Shown here: piece after piece, positions 6,862 through 15,816 of the stretch | Position numbering within the stretch: the stretch's first letter is position 1 | Layout of the letters: each line of letters begins with the position of its first letter | Assembly: GCA_017625435.1 (NCBI GenBank) | Contig: JAGAKX010000049.1 | Location: 1 to 48,452, forward strand | Source of the DNA: Clostridia bacterium | Lineage (GTDB): Bacteria; Bacillota; Clostridia; Oscillospirales; Acutalibacteraceae | Direction: 5' to 3' | DNA length: 48,452 nt | The notes under the pieces: generated by a model | The model's database searches: none | The model's input: only the letters and a program-made list of their open reading frames with translations | What the model was told of the DNA's origin: nothing | Made by a program: the position numbers and the translations under genes

Positions 6862-8415
6862 TCAGAATACGTATTCAAAAAAGCCGACGCCTGTGTAGCC
6901 GTCCTTCTTAAGTCCGAAGTATCTGTCGGAATTGCAGTAAATACCGTAGAGGTTACTGATATATCCTGCAAGAATACCGCCAAGCTTTCTGAAGAAGCCT
7001 ATCTTTTCAGGCTCGTAGTCGTCATCCTTTGTAAGAGTGAAGCTTATGTATTCCTCGTCTGTTTCAAGATTATAGCTTGTAACCTTAATTGCCTCGGGTG
7101 AGAAATCAAGGATGTTATAGTAGCTGTCCGTAAGCTTATCGAAGCCGATTGCCACCTTATCGCTGAAGGTCACCTCAGCATCCTCTTCGGGTCTGCCGAT
7201 TGATGTGGAAACGAAGTAAACCGTGCCCTTTGCATTATTTACGGTTTTTCCGTTTTCAATTGTATCAACACTTTCTCCGTCATAAAGAACATCTGAAACG
7301 GAATAATGGTGTGAATGTCCCATAAGTACAAGGTCAATGTGGAATTCATCAAACAAGGGGGAGAAAAGAATTCTGAGAAGATTGCATTCTGTCTCTCTGT
7401 GAGGAATTGAACCGCCGTAAAGATCGTGATGCATCATAACGATACGCCACTTTGCATCGGGATGTGTCTTTACAGCTTCCTTTACTGTTGCTCTGTGAGC
7501 CTGAGCAGAGGCATTATTTGTATCAAGGCAGATAAAGAGAACTCCGCCCTTTTCAAAATAGTAGTTACCGGACTGATAGCTGCTCATAGGACCGTACATT
7601 TCGTTGGGAAGGTTGCTGAAATACTTATAGTCAAAGCTGTGACGGTCGTGGTTACCCATAATTGTAGCAAAGGTAAGCTCACGGGATGCCTTCGAGAAGG
7701 TAAGTCCTTCGTACTCAACTCTCTGTCCCTCTGTTGCCATATCGCCGCCTGCAAGGATAAGATTGAGAGGAGATTTTGCTGTAGCCTTGCCGAGAAGATC
7801 TGCAAATGCAATAGAAGTATTCTTAAGGCTCTCTTCATCCTCGGGATTGTCATAAACGTGAATATCGGACATATAAAGAGCGCTGAAGGTGTCATCATCT
7901 GTTGAGAAGGAGTATACCTCACTCTTAGTGTCACCTGATACGCAGGTGTAGTAATATGTCTTATTTTCTTCAAGACCCGTGACTGTTACCTTTGCAGCCT
8001 TGTCGCCCTGATATGTTGTGATGATTTCACCCGTAAAGGTTTTTACATCGGACATATCCTCTTTTTCGCTGAGTTCAACACGGCATTCTGTTACGTCTGC
8101 CGCCATATACCAGGAGAGATTTCTTTCACTCTCGGTTTTACCGGGATTTACGGTGATGCCTCTCTTTGCTTCTTCTCGGTTTTCCCACTCGGCAACAAGT
8201 GCCTCGTCATAAATGACTGCATCATCCTCTGCTTCAGGCTCTTCGGCCGTTTCACCGTCTTCAAGAGTTGTTTCTTCTGCATCAAGGGTTGTCTCTTCTG
8301 CTTCAAGGGTTGTCTCCGTTGCCGTCAACACGCTTGCGGCACCTGCGGGAAGCATTGCAGTAGCAAGCATAAGAACAGATAAAAGAATGCTGATGATTGT
8401 CTTTGTCTTTTTCAT
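6862..8415 (-). CDS. Secreted calcineurin-like metallophosphoesterase
   Basis: 517 residues. A signal peptide is followed by a Thr/Glu linker made of near-repeats of EETTLDAEETTLE. Then comes a fibronectin/purple-acid-phosphatase-like N-terminal domain (YYYTCVSGDTKSEVYSFST) and the metal-binding motifs of calcineurin-like phosphoesterases in order: SDIHV (DxH), AGGDMA (GGD), MGNHDRHS (GNHD), MMHHD and MGHSHHYS (GHxH). It would hydrolyse phosphate esters outside the cell; the substrate is not known. After the catalytic domain the C-terminus has FFRKLGGILAGYISNLYG and about 27 further residues of unknown role. Start has GGAG upstream. It follows dgt with 14 bases between them. Confidence 0.9.
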   Translation of the reverse strand: MKKTKTIISILLSVLMLATAMLPAGAASVLTATETTLEAEETTLDAEETTLEDGETAEEPEAEDDAVIYDEALVAEWENREEAKRGITVNPGKTESERNLSWYMAADVTECRVELSEKEDMSDVKTFTGEIITTYQGDKAAKVTVTGLEENKTYYYTCVSGDTKSEVYSFSTDDDTFSALYMSDIHVYDNPEDEESLKNTSIAFADLLGKATAKSPLNLILAGGDMATEGQRVEYEGLTFSKASRELTFATIMGNHDRHSFDYKYFSNLPNEMYGPMSSYQSGNYYFEKGGVLFICLDTNNASAQAHRATVKEAVKTHPDAKWRIVMMHHDLYGGSIPHRETECNLLRILFSPLFDEFHIDLVLMGHSHHYSVSDVLYDGESVDTIENGKTVNNAKGTVYFVSTSIGRPEEDAEVTFSDKVAIGFDKLTDSYYNILDFSPEAIKVTSYNLETDEEYISFTLTKDDDYEPEKIGFFRKLGGILAGYISNLYGIYCNSDRYFGLKKDGYTGVGFFEYVF

Positions 8416-8429
8416 TGCTTTTGTCTCCT

Positions 8430-9674
8430 TTAATAGGTTATTAGCTCATTGAAAACCTTTATAGCATAATTGTCTGACATTCCCGAAATGTAGTCAATTA
8501 TTGCGCCCTTATAAATGTCCTCGGTTTCAAGACTGCCGTAAATTTTTCTGTTCTGGCATTTTACGGTTTTCTCGGTCATATTCGAGAACATATCAAGACT
8601 TGTTTCGCAGTATTTGCTGATCCAGTCTGCAAAAGCTCCCATAAGCTCGGGGTAAATCTCAGCCCGTTTTCTGAGCTCGTTTACCGTGTCCTCGCCCTTA
8701 TAGGCATCAAGAAGCACAAGGAAAATCTGCTCAATTACAAGACGGGCATATTTTGTAAAGGTATCAAGACGGGGATTGCGGTAAATATATTCGTAATTGA
8801 ATTTTTTTATATCCTTTAACTGCTCGTGGAAGGTTTCGCTGAGACAGATTCCCTTTTCGGGGGAGGAATTTCCGCACACGTCATATATCATATTATGTAT
8901 TATAACCGTGGTGTTAATTGCCATTTTATCGTAAGCCTTTGCCATATCGGAAAGGGTGTCGATGTTTTCCTTGGAAAGAAAGCGAAGACGTATTGCATCC
9001 TCAATATCTCTTCCCACATAGGCGATTTTATCTGAAAGCTTAACCACACAGCCCTCCCAGGTATAGGGCTGATACTGACCGACAAAGGTAAAATCCTTCA
9101 GGTCGATATATTCCTTACGGGGCTTGAGGCCGTTATCGTCAACCTCTCCGCAATGGGAGATTATTCCGTCACGCACAGCATAGGTGAGATTAAGGGGACG
9201 GGATACCTTATAGTCATCCTCAAGCAGCTCCAGATTATCTACAAAATGAAGACCGTTTTTCTCGTGGAAGAAGCCTCTGCCCAGATACTTTTTTGAAATT
9301 GCGTCAAGCTCTCTTTCGCCCTGATGTCCGAAGGGGGCGTGGCCAAGGTCGTGTCCCATTGCAATAGCACGGGTCAGGTCCACATTAAGCCCCAGCTCCT
9401 TAGCAATTGTGGTGCTTACGGATTCCACGTGTGAGACGTGCTCCATTCTTGTGCAGATATGGTCGTTTTCAATATTGAAAAACACCTGAGTCTTATGCTT
9501 AAGACGTCTGTAAGCAAGAGAATGCAGAATTCTCGTATAATCTCTTTCAAAGGGGTCTCTGCAGTCGTTTTCTTTGTTGTAAATAGGCTCTGCACGGGCA
9601 ATAAGCCTGTCGTAGCCCTCATTATCGGGAAATGCACCGTGTTTTCTGAAAACGCCGTCCTGACGTAAAGCCAT
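8430..9674 (-). CDS. dgt: Deoxyguanosinetriphosphate triphosphohydrolase-like protein (HD domain)
   Basis: 414 residues. RDPFERDYTRILHSLAYRRL and RLKHKTQVF open the family; HICTRMEHVSHVESVS and AMGHDLGHAPFGHQGE carry the HD metal-binding residues. The family removes triphosphate from dNTPs or acts as an HD phosphohydrolase. Length and motif set fit Firmicute dGTPase-like proteins. AAGGAG lies 8 bases before the ATG. It sits 12 bases after the FemX-like gene, so the two are probably in one transcript. Confidence 0.92.
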   Translation of the reverse strand: MALRQDGVFRKHGAFPDNEGYDRLIARAEPIYNKENDCRDPFERDYTRILHSLAYRRLKHKTQVFFNIENDHICTRMEHVSHVESVSTTIAKELGLNVDLTRAIAMGHDLGHAPFGHQGERELDAISKKYLGRGFFHEKNGLHFVDNLELLEDDYKVSRPLNLTYAVRDGIISHCGEVDDNGLKPRKEYIDLKDFTFVGQYQPYTWEGCVVKLSDKIAYVGRDIEDAIRLRFLSKENIDTLSDMAKAYDKMAINTTVIIHNMIYDVCGNSSPEKGICLSETFHEQLKDIKKFNYEYIYRNPRLDTFTKYARLVIEQIFLVLLDAYKGEDTVNELRKRAEIYPELMGAFADWISKYCETSLDMFSNMTEKTVKCQNRKIYGSLETEDIYKGAIIDYISGMSDNYAIKVFNELITY

Positions 9675-9686
9675 TGCAACCGCTCC

Positions 9687-11024
9687 TTATTTAAGTTTTC
9701 TTAAAATCCTTGTAATAAGTCCTATAAAATGCTTTGCCTTATCGAGAAGATGTGTGTAGGAGAAAAAGAGAAGCTTATTTCCTACCATAATATATTCGCC
9801 GACATATTCGATTTCATCGGAGCCGAAGCTCTTTTTGAATGCCAGGATTCCCTCAAACTCGCTGTTGGGCTTTGCTTTACCGAGAGTTCCGTCCTCTGCT
9901 ACGGGAGTTTTATCAAGAAGCACATAGCCCAAATCGTGGAAGGCACTTCCCTTTTCAATGCTGTGGCAGATACGCTTGAAATTGAAGAAATGACTGGCTC
10001 TTAAATTATTTCTGAGAAGATTTCTTGAACCGCCGAAAATACAGGAGGACATATTTCCGTAGTGAAGGGTCATACCGCCCGAAACACAGATAAGATTTTT
10101 GTCGGTGTTTTCGGTCTCTCTTCTTCTCTCCTCGTAATGCTCTGTCTGCTTGTCGATTGAATCGATTTCCTCGGTAATTCCCCTCTTTTTCTTTTCGGGG
10201 GCTGTTTCAAGGGCGGCAAGCAGCTCTGCTTTTCTTTTAAGTCTTTCTGCCTGCTGTTCGTTATCCTTGTTTTTATCATAATATACAAGCATTATATCGA
10301 AGCCGTCTTTTCCGAAAACTCTCAGAAGGTGCTTACAGTATTCCCCGTCTCTCTCAAGGAAATTGTTTCTCTCGGAGGTATCCGACATAACGCTTAAAAA
10401 GTCCTCAAGTATTGAAGGGTCCTTTTCGACATCCTCAATTGTATATATCCTATGAACAAGACCTCTTGCCTCGCCCACTCTTACTGAATATCTTACACCC
10501 TTTTCAAAGGTCTTAAGAAGCTTTTCGGGGGTATATTTCTCACCCGTTTCGCTTTCAAGCCTTGTTATAAGCTGCAAGGGGGACTTGTAGAGAGTTTTGG
10601 AGGCATCCGTGTTCAGCTGAAAACCGTTTTCCGTAAACAGCTTATGTGCCGCCTTGCCCTCTCCCCTGTCCTCTCCGTTTATGCGGTTAGGAATAAGCGG
10701 GTCGTAAAAAAGTGCGGTAATATGATTCTTTTTAAGCTGTTTTTTCATAAATGCCGAAAAGCCTCTGAAAAGCTCCCCGTTACTGTGGTCACAACACGCC
10801 CCCGAGGGGATATACCATATTTTTCCGGCCCCCGGAAAATTTCTTTCAAGTACAAGGGCAGTAAGCACGATATTTCCCGACTCATCCTTACCCGAAAAGA
10901 AATAAGCCTTCCAGGCGGTTTTCACCCTTGCCCATTTTTCGGAATGAAGATAATTTCCGCCGTGAGTAAGAACAAAATTCTCAAAAGCGGTTAAATCTGT
11001 TTCTTTATCAAATATATAATTCAT
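9687..11024 (-). CDS. FemAB/FemX-like peptidoglycan bridge aminoacyltransferase
   Basis: 445 residues of the FemABX family, which uses aminoacyl-tRNA to add bridge amino acids to the lipid II stem peptide at the membrane. Seen are GGNYLHSEKWARVKTAW, VLERNFPGAGKIWYIPSG and LFYDPLIPNR in the first GNAT-like half; a charged helical arm of about 60 residues rich in K, E and R (around 260-320), like the coiled-coil arm of FemA; and the second half with ICVSGGMTLHYGNMSSCIFGGSRN. The ATG at 11024 has AGGA upstream. The frame stays open to 11183, but that part would be translated from the neighbouring repeat. Together with the MurE next door it points to a bridged peptidoglycan. Confidence 0.88.
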   Translation of the reverse strand: MNYIFDKETDLTAFENFVLTHGGNYLHSEKWARVKTAWKAYFFSGKDESGNIVLTALVLERNFPGAGKIWYIPSGACCDHSNGELFRGFSAFMKKQLKKNHITALFYDPLIPNRINGEDRGEGKAAHKLFTENGFQLNTDASKTLYKSPLQLITRLESETGEKYTPEKLLKTFEKGVRYSVRVGEARGLVHRIYTIEDVEKDPSILEDFLSVMSDTSERNNFLERDGEYCKHLLRVFGKDGFDIMLVYYDKNKDNEQQAERLKRKAELLAALETAPEKKKRGITEEIDSIDKQTEHYEERRRETENTDKNLICVSGGMTLHYGNMSSCIFGGSRNLLRNNLRASHFFNFKRICHSIEKGSAFHDLGYVLLDKTPVAEDGTLGKAKPNSEFEGILAFKKSFGSDEIEYVGEYIMVGNKLLFFSYTHLLDKAKHFIGLITRILRKLK

Positions 11025-11043
11025 AACGTTTTCCTTTTTTTGT

Positions 11044-11211
11044 AAATCATAATTTAGCGAGAGAGATGCGAGTACGGTAGGGGCGGGGTTTCCCCGCCCG
11101 TTCAAAAGGGTTGTTATTTTTTGCAAACGAAAGTTACAAAATTTATGTAACGGGAGGGGTGACCCCTCCCCTACGATGCGCACGGCAAATTATGCCGTTA
11201 AATTATGATTT
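11044..11211. repeat. 168-bp inverted-repeat element with two G/C hairpins
   Basis: The ends are perfect 13-base inverted repeats (AAATCATAATTTA at 11044-11056, TAAATTATGATTT at 11199-11211). Inside lie two separate strong hairpins, GGGGCGGGG-TTT-CCCCGCCC near 11079-11099 and GGGAGGGG-TG-ACCCCTCCCC near 11152-11171. The right half matches the repeat at 100-201. It fills the murE-femX intergenic space and probably forms a terminator-like structure in either direction. Confidence 0.8.
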
Positions 11212-11223
11212 GTATAAGTGAAT

Positions 11224-12678
11224 TTATTTACTGAAATATGACATTACACTTTCGTGGTCCGAATAATGTACCTTTTCGCCTTTTATTTTCTGTATTGTTT
11301 CGTGACCCTTGCCGAGAATCAGAACGATATCGTCCTTCCTTGCAATGCTCAGGGCATAGTGTACCGCCTCGGTGCGGTCAACGATAATTTTATATTCTCC
11401 GCCCTCTTTTTCCACAAAGGAAGCAATTTCCTTTGCTATAGCCTCCGGGTCTTCAAAATTGGGGTCGTCCGTTGTAATTATACTTAAATCTGCTTTTTTA
11501 CCGCATACAAGACCCATTTCCTGACGTCTCAGCTGTGCTCTGTCACCTACAGAGCCGTAAACACAGATTATCTTTCCGTGGGGATAAGCCTTTACGGTAT
11601 CAATTACTGAATTGAAGCTCTGGCCGTTGTGTGCATAGTCTATAATTACCGCAAAATCCGTAGGCACGTTCATAAGCTCATTTCTGCCCTTTACCCTTGC
11701 CTTCTCCAAAGCGGCGGCTATTTTTTCATTCTCTATGCCGTACTGCTTGCAGACAGAAACGGCAGCAAGAGCATTATATACGCTGTAGAAGCCCGGCATT
11801 GCAATTTTTGCTTCAAATTTACCCTCAGGGGTGGTACAGTCAAAGCCCACACCGAAGAAATCATCAGTTCTGAGATTATGGATATCTCCTGCCGAAAAAT
11901 CAGCTTCACCCTCAACGGAGAATTTTTTCACGGGACAGGAAATTTCCTTTATGATTTCATCGCTGAATAAATCGTCCTTATTGAATATAGCGGTTCCGCA
12001 TTTTTTGAAGAGCTGCTTTTTCCAGTAGCTGTATTCCTCGAAGCTGTCGTGCTCGGCTCCGCCTATGTGGTCGGGAGAGAGATTTGTAAATACGGCTGTG
12101 CTGAAATGCACATCGTCAACTCTGTGGGTTTTAAGACCTATGGAGGATACCTCTATACAGCAGGCCTTACAGCCTGCATCTGCCATAATTCTTAAAATTC
12201 TGTGTATTTCATAGGATTCGGGCGTGGTGTTGACGGTGGGAATGTGCCTGCCGTCATAATAAGCACCCACAGTACCGATAACACCGCTTTTTATTCCGCA
12301 CTCATTAAGGCAGGTGGCAAGCATGTGCGTTACCGTGGTTTTTCCCTTTGTTCCCGTAACGCCTATAACGTCAATTTCCTTATCGGGATGGGAAAAGAAG
12401 TTTGCACTTATCTGAGAGAGAACCGCTCTGGAATTTTTCACAAGGATACACAGGGCATCAGAGGGTAAATCAATCTCCTTTTCAAGGAGAAATACTCTTG
12501 AACCTGCAAGATAGGCGCTTTGTGCATAGTCGTGTCCGTCGGAAAAAGCACCCGTAAGGGCAACAAATATCTTCCCCTCCCCTGCATTTCTTGAGGAATA
12601 GACGATATCCGCAATTTCACAATCGGTGAAATCCGTGCAGGTATATTCAACATTTCCCAAAATTTCAGATAAAAGCAT
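11224..12678 (-). CDS. murE: MurE-type UDP-MurNAc-tripeptide synthetase
   Basis: 484 residues. It adds the third residue to the UDP-MurNAc-L-Ala-D-Glu stem in the cytoplasm. The N-terminal Mur domain has YSSRNAGEGKIFVAL; the central ATPase domain has GVTGTKGKTTV (107-117), NTTPES, EVSSIGLKTHRV and FTNLSPDH; the C-terminal domain has IDYAHNGQSF, YGSVGDRAQLRR and LGKGHE. The specificity stretch reads TTDDPNFEDP instead of the DNPR motif of DAP-adding enzymes, so the Arg that binds meso-DAP is absent. I infer a different third residue, perhaps lysine or ornithine. The second ATG (12678) is the better start because AAAGGA lies 9 bases before it. It follows hemW with 13 bases between. Confidence 0.92.
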   Translation of the reverse strand: MLLSEILGNVEYTCTDFTDCEIADIVYSSRNAGEGKIFVALTGAFSDGHDYAQSAYLAGSRVFLLEKEIDLPSDALCILVKNSRAVLSQISANFFSHPDKEIDVIGVTGTKGKTTVTHMLATCLNECGIKSGVIGTVGAYYDGRHIPTVNTTPESYEIHRILRIMADAGCKACCIEVSSIGLKTHRVDDVHFSTAVFTNLSPDHIGGAEHDSFEEYSYWKKQLFKKCGTAIFNKDDLFSDEIIKEISCPVKKFSVEGEADFSAGDIHNLRTDDFFGVGFDCTTPEGKFEAKIAMPGFYSVYNALAAVSVCKQYGIENEKIAAALEKARVKGRNELMNVPTDFAVIIDYAHNGQSFNSVIDTVKAYPHGKIICVYGSVGDRAQLRRQEMGLVCGKKADLSIITTDDPNFEDPEAIAKEIASFVEKEGGEYKIIVDRTEAVHYALSIARKDDIVLILGKGHETIQKIKGEKVHYSDHESVMSYFSK

Positions 12679-12691
12679 TTTCTTCATTCCT

Positions 12692-13804
12692 TTATATAAC
12701 CTCTGTCAGCATCAGGATTATGCTGTTTGAAACAAGCATTCCGCCGGGAGTAAGGACAAAGCTTCCGCCCCTTATTTCACCGAGGCCCTGACTGACAAAT
12801 TTTTCTGTAAGCTTTATGAATTCTTTATTTTTTTCTTCAAGGGAAACTCCCTTATATGTGCGAAGGGAAAGCATCAGCTTTTCCTCTTCGTCTCCGCCCT
12901 CACCGTCAAAAAGAGCTTTTTCACCGTTTATGAAGGCGTTTATATCACGGGGGAAATAAAACCTTTTTCCGCCGTAAAAAGAATGTGCCGAGGGTCCGAA
13001 GCCTATATAGGGAGCCAATTCCCAGTATTTCATATTATGCCGTGAGATAAAGCCCTCTTTACCGAAATTTGAAATTTCATAGTGGAGATAGCCCTTTTCT
13101 CTTAAATAATCCGACATAAAAAGGTACATATCGGCAGTTTCATCCTCATCGGGGATGTTCAGCTTATCTATGTTTTTACAGTAAAAGGTTCCCTCTTCAA
13201 TTTTGAGCATATATGCACTTATGTGGGGCACTCCGAGGAAAGAGACAAAGTCAAGACTGTCCTTAAGTGTCCCCGTATTGCTGTCGGGCACACCCACCAT
13301 AACATCAAGAGAAATATTCTCAATGCCTGAAGCCCTAACAAGCTTTACGGCATTTTCCACGTCGGATGCCGTGCCCCTTCTTCCGAGCTTTTTTCTCTCA
13401 TTGTCCGAGGAGGACTGCATACCGAGGGAAATTCTGTTGACGCCGTTTTCTGCGGCACTCTGCAGAAATTCCCCGAGAAAAGGGGAAGAGGGATTGCATT
13501 CCGCAGTAATTTCAGCATCTTCCGAAAGACTGAAATTCTCTCTTACGGAAGCAAGTATCCTTTCAAGCTGCAAGGGACTTAAAAGGGATGGGGTTCCGCC
13601 GCCGAAATATACTGTATCAACAGGGATTTTTTTATCCTTTTTCACAAACTCCCCGATTCTGTCAAAGGTCTTCATCTCTTCGCAGAGGGCATTTACGTAA
13701 GCTTCAGTAAGCCCTTTGTCCGTAAGCGAATAAAAATCGCAGTAGGGACATTTGCTCTGACAAAAGGGAATGTGAAAATAAAGCCCTGCCTTAGTCCTGT
13801 CCAT
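12692..13804 (-). CDS. hemW: HemW-like radical SAM protein
   Basis: 370 residues. The iron-sulfur motif [13 protein letters not shown] is followed by [21 protein letters not shown] and NRISLGMQS, the set of HemW (formerly called oxygen-independent coproporphyrinogen oxidase-like). HemW proteins deliver haem to respiratory proteins; whether this organism makes haem cannot be told here. The ATG at 13804 lies 14 bases inside the end of lepA, a translational overlap that suggests coupling. Upstream in-frame codons fall entirely inside lepA and were discarded. Confidence 0.92.
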   Translation of the reverse strand: MDRTKAGLYFHIPFCQSKCPYCDFYSLTDKGLTEAYVNALCEEMKTFDRIGEFVKKDKKIPVDTVYFGGGTPSLLSPLQLERILASVRENFSLSEDAEITAECNPSSPFLGEFLQSAAENGVNRISLGMQSSSDNERKKLGRRGTASDVENAVKLVRASGIENISLDVMVGVPDSNTGTLKDSLDFVSFLGVPHISAYMLKIEEGTFYCKNIDKLNIPDEDETADMYLFMSDYLREKGYLHYEISNFGKEGFISRHNMKYWELAPYIGFGPSAHSFYGGKRFYFPRDINAFINGEKALFDGEGGDEEEKLMLSLRTYKGVSLEEKNKEFIKLTEKFVSQGLGEIRGGSFVLTPGGMLVSNSIILMLTEVI

Positions 13805-15605
13805 CGAGCTTAAGTATTGCCATAAAGGCTTCCTGAGGAACCTCAACGGTACCGAACTGACGCATTCTCTTTTTACCCTCTTTCTGCTTTTCAAGAAGCT
13901 TCTTCTTACGGGTAATGTCACCGCCGTAGCACTTGGCAAGAACGTCTTTTCTCATAGCCTTGATGGTCTCTCTTGCTATGACCTTGCCGCCTATTGCAAT
14001 CTGAACGGGGATTTCAAACATCTGTCTCGGGATATTATCCTTGAGCTTTTCGGCAATCTTACGGGCTCTCGGATACGCCTTTTCGGAGTGGATAATATAG
14101 GAAAGGGCGTCTATTATATCGCCGTTAAGAAGCACGTCAAGCTTCACAAGATTTGACTTTTCGTAGCCTGTAAGCTCGTAGTCAAAGGAAGCGTAACCGC
14201 GTGTACGGGTTTTGAGGGCATCAAAGAAGTCGTAAATAATTTCATTAACGGGAAGAACATAGTGAATATCCACACGGTCGCCCGAAATGTAGTCCATATT
14301 CTTGAAAATACCTCTTCTGTCCTGACAAAGATCCATTATGGTGCCGACATATTCCGAGGGGGAATAGATGTGTGCATCGGCTATGGGCTCTTCAACAAAA
14401 TCAATTATTGCCGGGTCGGGATAGTTTGTGGGATTATCAATATCAACTACGGTTTTATCAGTAAGATGAACCTTGTAAATAACGCTGGGAACGGTGGAAA
14501 CAAGGTCAAGGTCGTATTCTCTTTCAAGACGCTCCTGAATGATTTCAAGGTGTAAAAGTCCTAAGAATCCGCAACGGAAGCCGAAGCCCAGAGCACCCGA
14601 GGTTTCGGGCTCAAAGGATAAAGCGGCATCGTTCAGCTGTAATTTTTCGAGAGCCTCTCTGAGGGATTCGTAATCGGCACCGTCTGCAGGATAAATACCG
14701 CAGAATACCATGGGATTTACCTTTTTGTAGCCGGGAAGAGGCTCGGAAGCCGGCACATCCGCTCTTGTTACGGTATCACCTACACGTGCATCAACAACAC
14801 TCTTAATTGAAGCAGTTATGTAGCCTACCTCGCCTGCCTTCAATTCACTTGCAGCCTGAAGAGAGGTTGCACCCATTCTGCCCACCTCAACAACGGTGAA
14901 CTGTGCACCCGTTGCCATCATTTTCATAGTATCGCCGGGACGGAGTGTTCCGTCCATTACTCTTACGTAAACAATAACGCCCTTGTAGTTATCGTAAACC
15001 GAGTCGAAAACAAGCGCCTTGAAGGGGGCTTCGTCATCACCCTCGGGACAGGGAATGTATTCAACTATCTTTTCGAGGACTTCTTCCACATTTTCACCCG
15101 TTTTTGCGGAAACACGGGGAGCTATAGAGCAGTCAAGTCCTATAATGTCCTCCACATCCGCACAAACTCTGTCGGGGTCTGCGGCAGGAAGGTCAATTTT
15201 GTTTACTACAGGCACTAATTCAAGGTCGTGGTCAAGGGCAAGATATGTGTTTGCAAGGGTCTGCGCCTCCACACCCTGTGTAGCATCAACTATAAGAACC
15301 GCACCCTCACAGGCTGCAAGAGAACGGGAAACCTCGTAATTGAAGTCAACGTGGCCGGGAGTGTCTATGAGATTGAGCTCATAGGTCTTGCCGTCATTTG
15401 CCTTGTAATTGAGAGTTACGGCACGTGCCTTTATGGTAATGCCTCTTTCCTTCTCAATGTCCATATTGTCGAGAATCTGCTGCTGCATATCACGCTTCTG
15501 AACAGTCTCCGTAAGCTCGAGAAGACGGTCGGCAAGAGTAGACTTGCCGTGGTCGATATGAGCTATAATTGAAAAATTTCTGATGTGTTCCTTTTTAACT
15601 TTCAT
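13791..15605 (-). CDS. lepA: Elongation factor 4 (LepA), ribosomal back-translocase GTPase
   Basis: 604 residues, the usual LepA length. G-motifs are intact: [31 protein letters not shown] and VNKIDLP; the LepA-specific C-terminus with [20 protein letters not shown] is present. It moves stalled ribosomes one codon back and acts in initiation quality. The ATG at 15605 has AAGGAA upstream. The frame is open to 15725, but that would run through the hairpin array, so it is not coding. First gene of a lepA-hemW-murE run. Confidence 0.97.
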   Translation of the reverse strand: MKVKKEHIRNFSIIAHIDHGKSTLADRLLELTETVQKRDMQQQILDNMDIEKERGITIKARAVTLNYKANDGKTYELNLIDTPGHVDFNYEVSRSLAACEGAVLIVDATQGVEAQTLANTYLALDHDLELVPVVNKIDLPAADPDRVCADVEDIIGLDCSIAPRVSAKTGENVEEVLEKIVEYIPCPEGDDEAPFKALVFDSVYDNYKGVIVYVRVMDGTLRPGDTMKMMATGAQFTVVEVGRMGATSLQAASELKAGEVGYITASIKSVVDARVGDTVTRADVPASEPLPGYKKVNPMVFCGIYPADGADYESLREALEKLQLNDAALSFEPETSGALGFGFRCGFLGLLHLEIIQERLEREYDLDLVSTVPSVIYKVHLTDKTVVDIDNPTNYPDPAIIDFVEEPIADAHIYSPSEYVGTIMDLCQDRRGIFKNMDYISGDRVDIHYVLPVNEIIYDFFDALKTRTRGYASFDYELTGYEKSNLVKLDVLLNGDIIDALSYIIHSEKAYPRARKIAEKLKDNIPRQMFEIPVQIAIGGKVIARETIKAMRKDVLAKCYGGDITRKKKLLEKQKEGKKRMRQFGTVEVPQEAFMAILKLDGQD

Positions 15606-15672
15606 AAAAAATTCCTTATATATAAAATCAATATTTTTGCAAAAATAAGCTATACACTCTGAAAATATAATC

Positions 15673-15816
15673 AAGACGCAATGCGTCTTCCGAAACATTT
15701 GCCGTAAGGCAAATATATCACTCATTCCATAGGAATGAATATCACTGTCCGAAGGACAATATCACTTATAGCGAAGCTATAAATATCACTTCATAATTTG
15801 CAGAGCAAATTATGAA
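15673..15816. repeat. Hairpin array with invariant ATATCAC linkers
   Basis: Six perfect short palindromes, each with a different stem, stand in a row: 15673-15689, 15697-15714, 15722-15738, 15746-15758, 15766-15782 and 15790-15816. The last five are joined flush by four identical 7-base linkers, ATATCAC, at 15715, 15739, 15759 and 15783. Loops are 3-4 bases (GTAA, ATA, GAA, GAA, AGA). The last hairpin abuts the yitT stop codon. Function unknown to me; see findings. Confidence 0.9.

Noticed and set aside
11025..11183. Longer N-terminus of the FemX-like protein
   Set aside because: The extra 53 codons lie in the inverted-repeat element and give no recognisable protein.
15606..15725. Longer N-terminus of LepA
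   Set aside because: The frame is open to 15725 but would translate part of the hairpin array and an AT-rich leader; the ATG at 15605 has a ribosome site and starts the standard LepA sequence.
15673..15816. CRISPR array
   Set aside because: The constant part is only 7 bases, the variable parts are themselves palindromes of 13-27 bases, and no cas gene is near.
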